Shown here: piece after piece, positions 9,193-10,126 of the stretch | Layout: each line of letters begins with the position of its first letter | Position numbering within the stretch: the stretch's first letter is position 1 | From: Acidobacteriota bacterium | GTDB lineage: Bacteria; Acidobacteriota; Thermoanaerobaculia; Multivoradales; JAHEKO01 | Direction of reading: 5' to 3' | DNA length: 10,126 nt | NCBI GenBank assembly: GCA_024638355.1 | Contig: JAHEKO010000057.1 | Location: 1 to 10,126, forward strand | Made by a program: the position numbers and the translations under genes | Notes under the pieces: generated by a model | Told to the model about the DNA's origin: nothing | Seen by the model: the letters and a program-made list of their open reading frames with translations, nothing else | The model's database searches: none

Positions 9193-9810
9193 CTACTTGA
9201 TCTGGCGGACGTTGCCCAGACGGATCGGCTGCGAGCTGAAGTTGGTGACCTCGAGCTTCTCGGTCTCGGCGTTCCAGGTGACCTCGGTGCCCAGCGAGAG
9301 AATGCCCTCGCCGTTACCATCCTTGTCGAAGCTCAGCTCGATGATGGTGACGTCGAAGTCACCCGCCTGCAGATTACCGTAGGCTTCGGCGAAGGTCACC
9401 GGGCGGTCGGTCGCCAAGAGCACCCGCCGTCCGCCGTCCGCCAACTTGAACTCGCGCGCATAGTGGAGAGGCCAGGAGTGGCTCGCTCGAGGTGCCACGA
9501 ATCCGACCTTGGAGGCGCCGCGCAGGGCCCGCGCAACGGCCCGGTTGCGGTTGCGCTTTTGGAGCGAGGTGGACTCGATAATCTCGCTCAGGATCTGTTC
9601 ACGCTCTTCTTCGGTCGTCCAACTCTTGATGGTGATATCGATCGATGTCGCGCTCCCCGCACCCGCCCCCGCGGCCACCATGACGTTGGCCTGGTAGCGC
9701 TCCGTCAAATGCTCTTCGGCCGTCGCGGGCGCGAGGCCGGTCATGAACAGAGCCAGGGCAAACACCACGGCGACTATGCGTCCGAAAGACGTCAGAAAGT
9801 TTCTTCTCAT
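9193..9810 (-). CDS. Exported protein of an unnamed family
   Basis: Two adjacent ATG codons (9813 and 9810) lie behind GGAGGGG. I use 9810, which has the better 6-base spacing. The 205-residue product has a signal peptide ending near APATA|EEH (residue 31). Visible blocks are HLTERYQANVMV, IDITIKSWTTEEEREQIL, SKVGFV, LHYAREF, GRRVLLATDRPVTFAEAY, FDVTIIELSFDKDGNGEGILSLG and a C-terminal LEVTNFSSQPIRLGNVRQIK. It reminds me of short secreted hypothetical proteins frequent in Acidobacteriota, but I cannot attach a named domain. No enzyme motif or metal site is evident; FDKDGNGEG is not a convincing EF-hand. It is the first gene of a two-gene operon with DUF3313. Confidence 0.8.
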   Translation of the reverse strand: MRRNFLTSFGRIVAVVFALALFMTGLAPATAEEHLTERYQANVMVAAGAGAGSATSIDITIKSWTTEEEREQILSEIIESTSLQKRNRNRAVARALRGASKVGFVAPRASHSWPLHYAREFKLADGGRRVLLATDRPVTFAEAYGNLQAGDFDVTIIELSFDKDGNGEGILSLGTEVTWNAETEKLEVTNFSSQPIRLGNVRQIK

Positions 9811-9925
9811 CATACCCCTCCAGTTCGTTTCCTGTTCGCCGTTGGTTCCACGGGATGGCAGCTCTCCAGCGGAAACGCCCGAGCGTCGAAGAGCGCCCCT
9901 GACCAGGGTCGCCAACCCCGGACGA

Positions 9926-9941
9926 AGCACGATGAGTGCCA
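9926..9941 (-). promoter_or_regulatory. Sigma-54 promoter of the two-gene exported-protein operon
   Basis: The minus strand reads TGGCACTCATCGTGCT: complete TGGCAC, exact GG-N10-GC spacing and GTGCT at -12 (consensus TTGCA). The predicted start of transcription is about 9915. The dyad at 10016-10040 is centred about 88 bp upstream of the GG. Confidence 0.78.
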
Positions 9942-10015
9942 CCCGCCCTGACCCGGTTCCACCGGGGATCCAAAGCGCCCAGGGGCGCACCGCCGGTTCG
10001 GTCCTCGAGATCGTT

Positions 10016-10040
10016 ACGAAATGCCGTGACGGCATTTCGT
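10016..10040. promoter_or_regulatory. 25-bp perfect dyad, probable upstream activator site (copy A)
   Basis: Left arm ACGAAATGCCGT (10016-10027), centre G, right arm ACGGCATTTCGT (10029-10040): all 12 positions pair. It is placed between two divergent sigma-54 promoters, 88 bp from the GG of one and 75 bp from the GG of the other. Copy B at 5999-6023 differs at four positions only. Confidence 0.82.
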
Positions 10041-10101
10041 GCACACCGGTCGGACCGCGGGTGTCGGCCGCATTCGCGGGCGAACCGGCAGGGTGACTCG
10101 T

Positions 10102-10117
10102 TGGCACCCTTCATGCT
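10102..10117 (+). promoter_or_regulatory. Sigma-54 promoter firing out of the window
   Basis: The plus strand reads TGGCACCCTTCATGCT, with complete TGGCAC, exact GG-N10-GC spacing and ATGCT at -12. The start of transcription would fall at about 10128, just past the edge, so the gene it serves is not visible. Confidence 0.72.
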
Positions 10118-10126
10118 CTTCCGAGC

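Larger units (their letters stand above)
9814..10126. promoter_or_regulatory. Divergent regulatory region at right edge
   Basis: These 313 bases hold no convincing gene. They contain two oppositely directed sigma-54 promoters (9926-9941 and 10102-10117) with one 25-bp dyad between them. The leader of the minus-strand transcript would be about 105 bases, unusually long next to the 26-base leader of the other operon. I found no clear riboswitch-like structure in it. Confidence 0.65.

Overview
The window is GC-rich, gene-dense bacterial DNA. Signal peptides, an outer-membrane barrel-like protein and several exported DUF-family proteins point to a Gram-negative (diderm) cell. The mix of an exported type I sulfatase, DUF1254/DUF1214, DUF4136, DUF3313 and a sigma-54 activator would suit Acidobacteriota or a related soil or marine diderm lineage. 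That placement is a guess, as no marker gene is present.

Layout. (1) Positions 1-5837, minus strand: a five-gene co-directional block, read right to left. It encodes an ABM-fold small protein (5837-5478), an exported DUF4136 protein (5452-4880), a predicted outer-membrane protein (4815-3946), an exported arylsulfatase (3883-1568) and an exported DUF1254/DUF1214 protein (1481-1, cut by the window edge). (2) Positions 5838-6167: a divergent regulatory region. (3) Positions 6168-8342, plus strand: a sigma-54-dependent transcriptional activator whose N-terminus is a multi-pass membrane domain followed by PAS, coiled coil, AAA+ and HTH. (4) Positions 8343-8463: a convergent gap with a strong hairpin. 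(5) Positions 9810-8464, minus strand: a two-gene operon of exported proteins, one of an unnamed family and one DUF3313. (6) Positions 9814-10126: a second divergent regulatory region at the window edge.

The parts appear to be tied together by regulation. Three near-consensus sigma-54 promoters with exact GG-N10-GC spacing sit at 5874-5889 (minus, in front of the sulfatase block), 9926-9941 (minus, in front of the two-gene operon) and 10102-10117 (plus, firing out of the window). About 75-125 bp upstream of these lies one of two copies of a 25-bp dyad (5999-6023 and 10016-10040). The copies are 21/25 identical, and one symmetric pair differs in a compensatory way. The simplest reading is that the membrane-anchored activator encoded between them binds both dyads and switches on a small envelope/sulfate-ester regulon. 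The signal and the sulfatase substrate cannot be told from the sequence.
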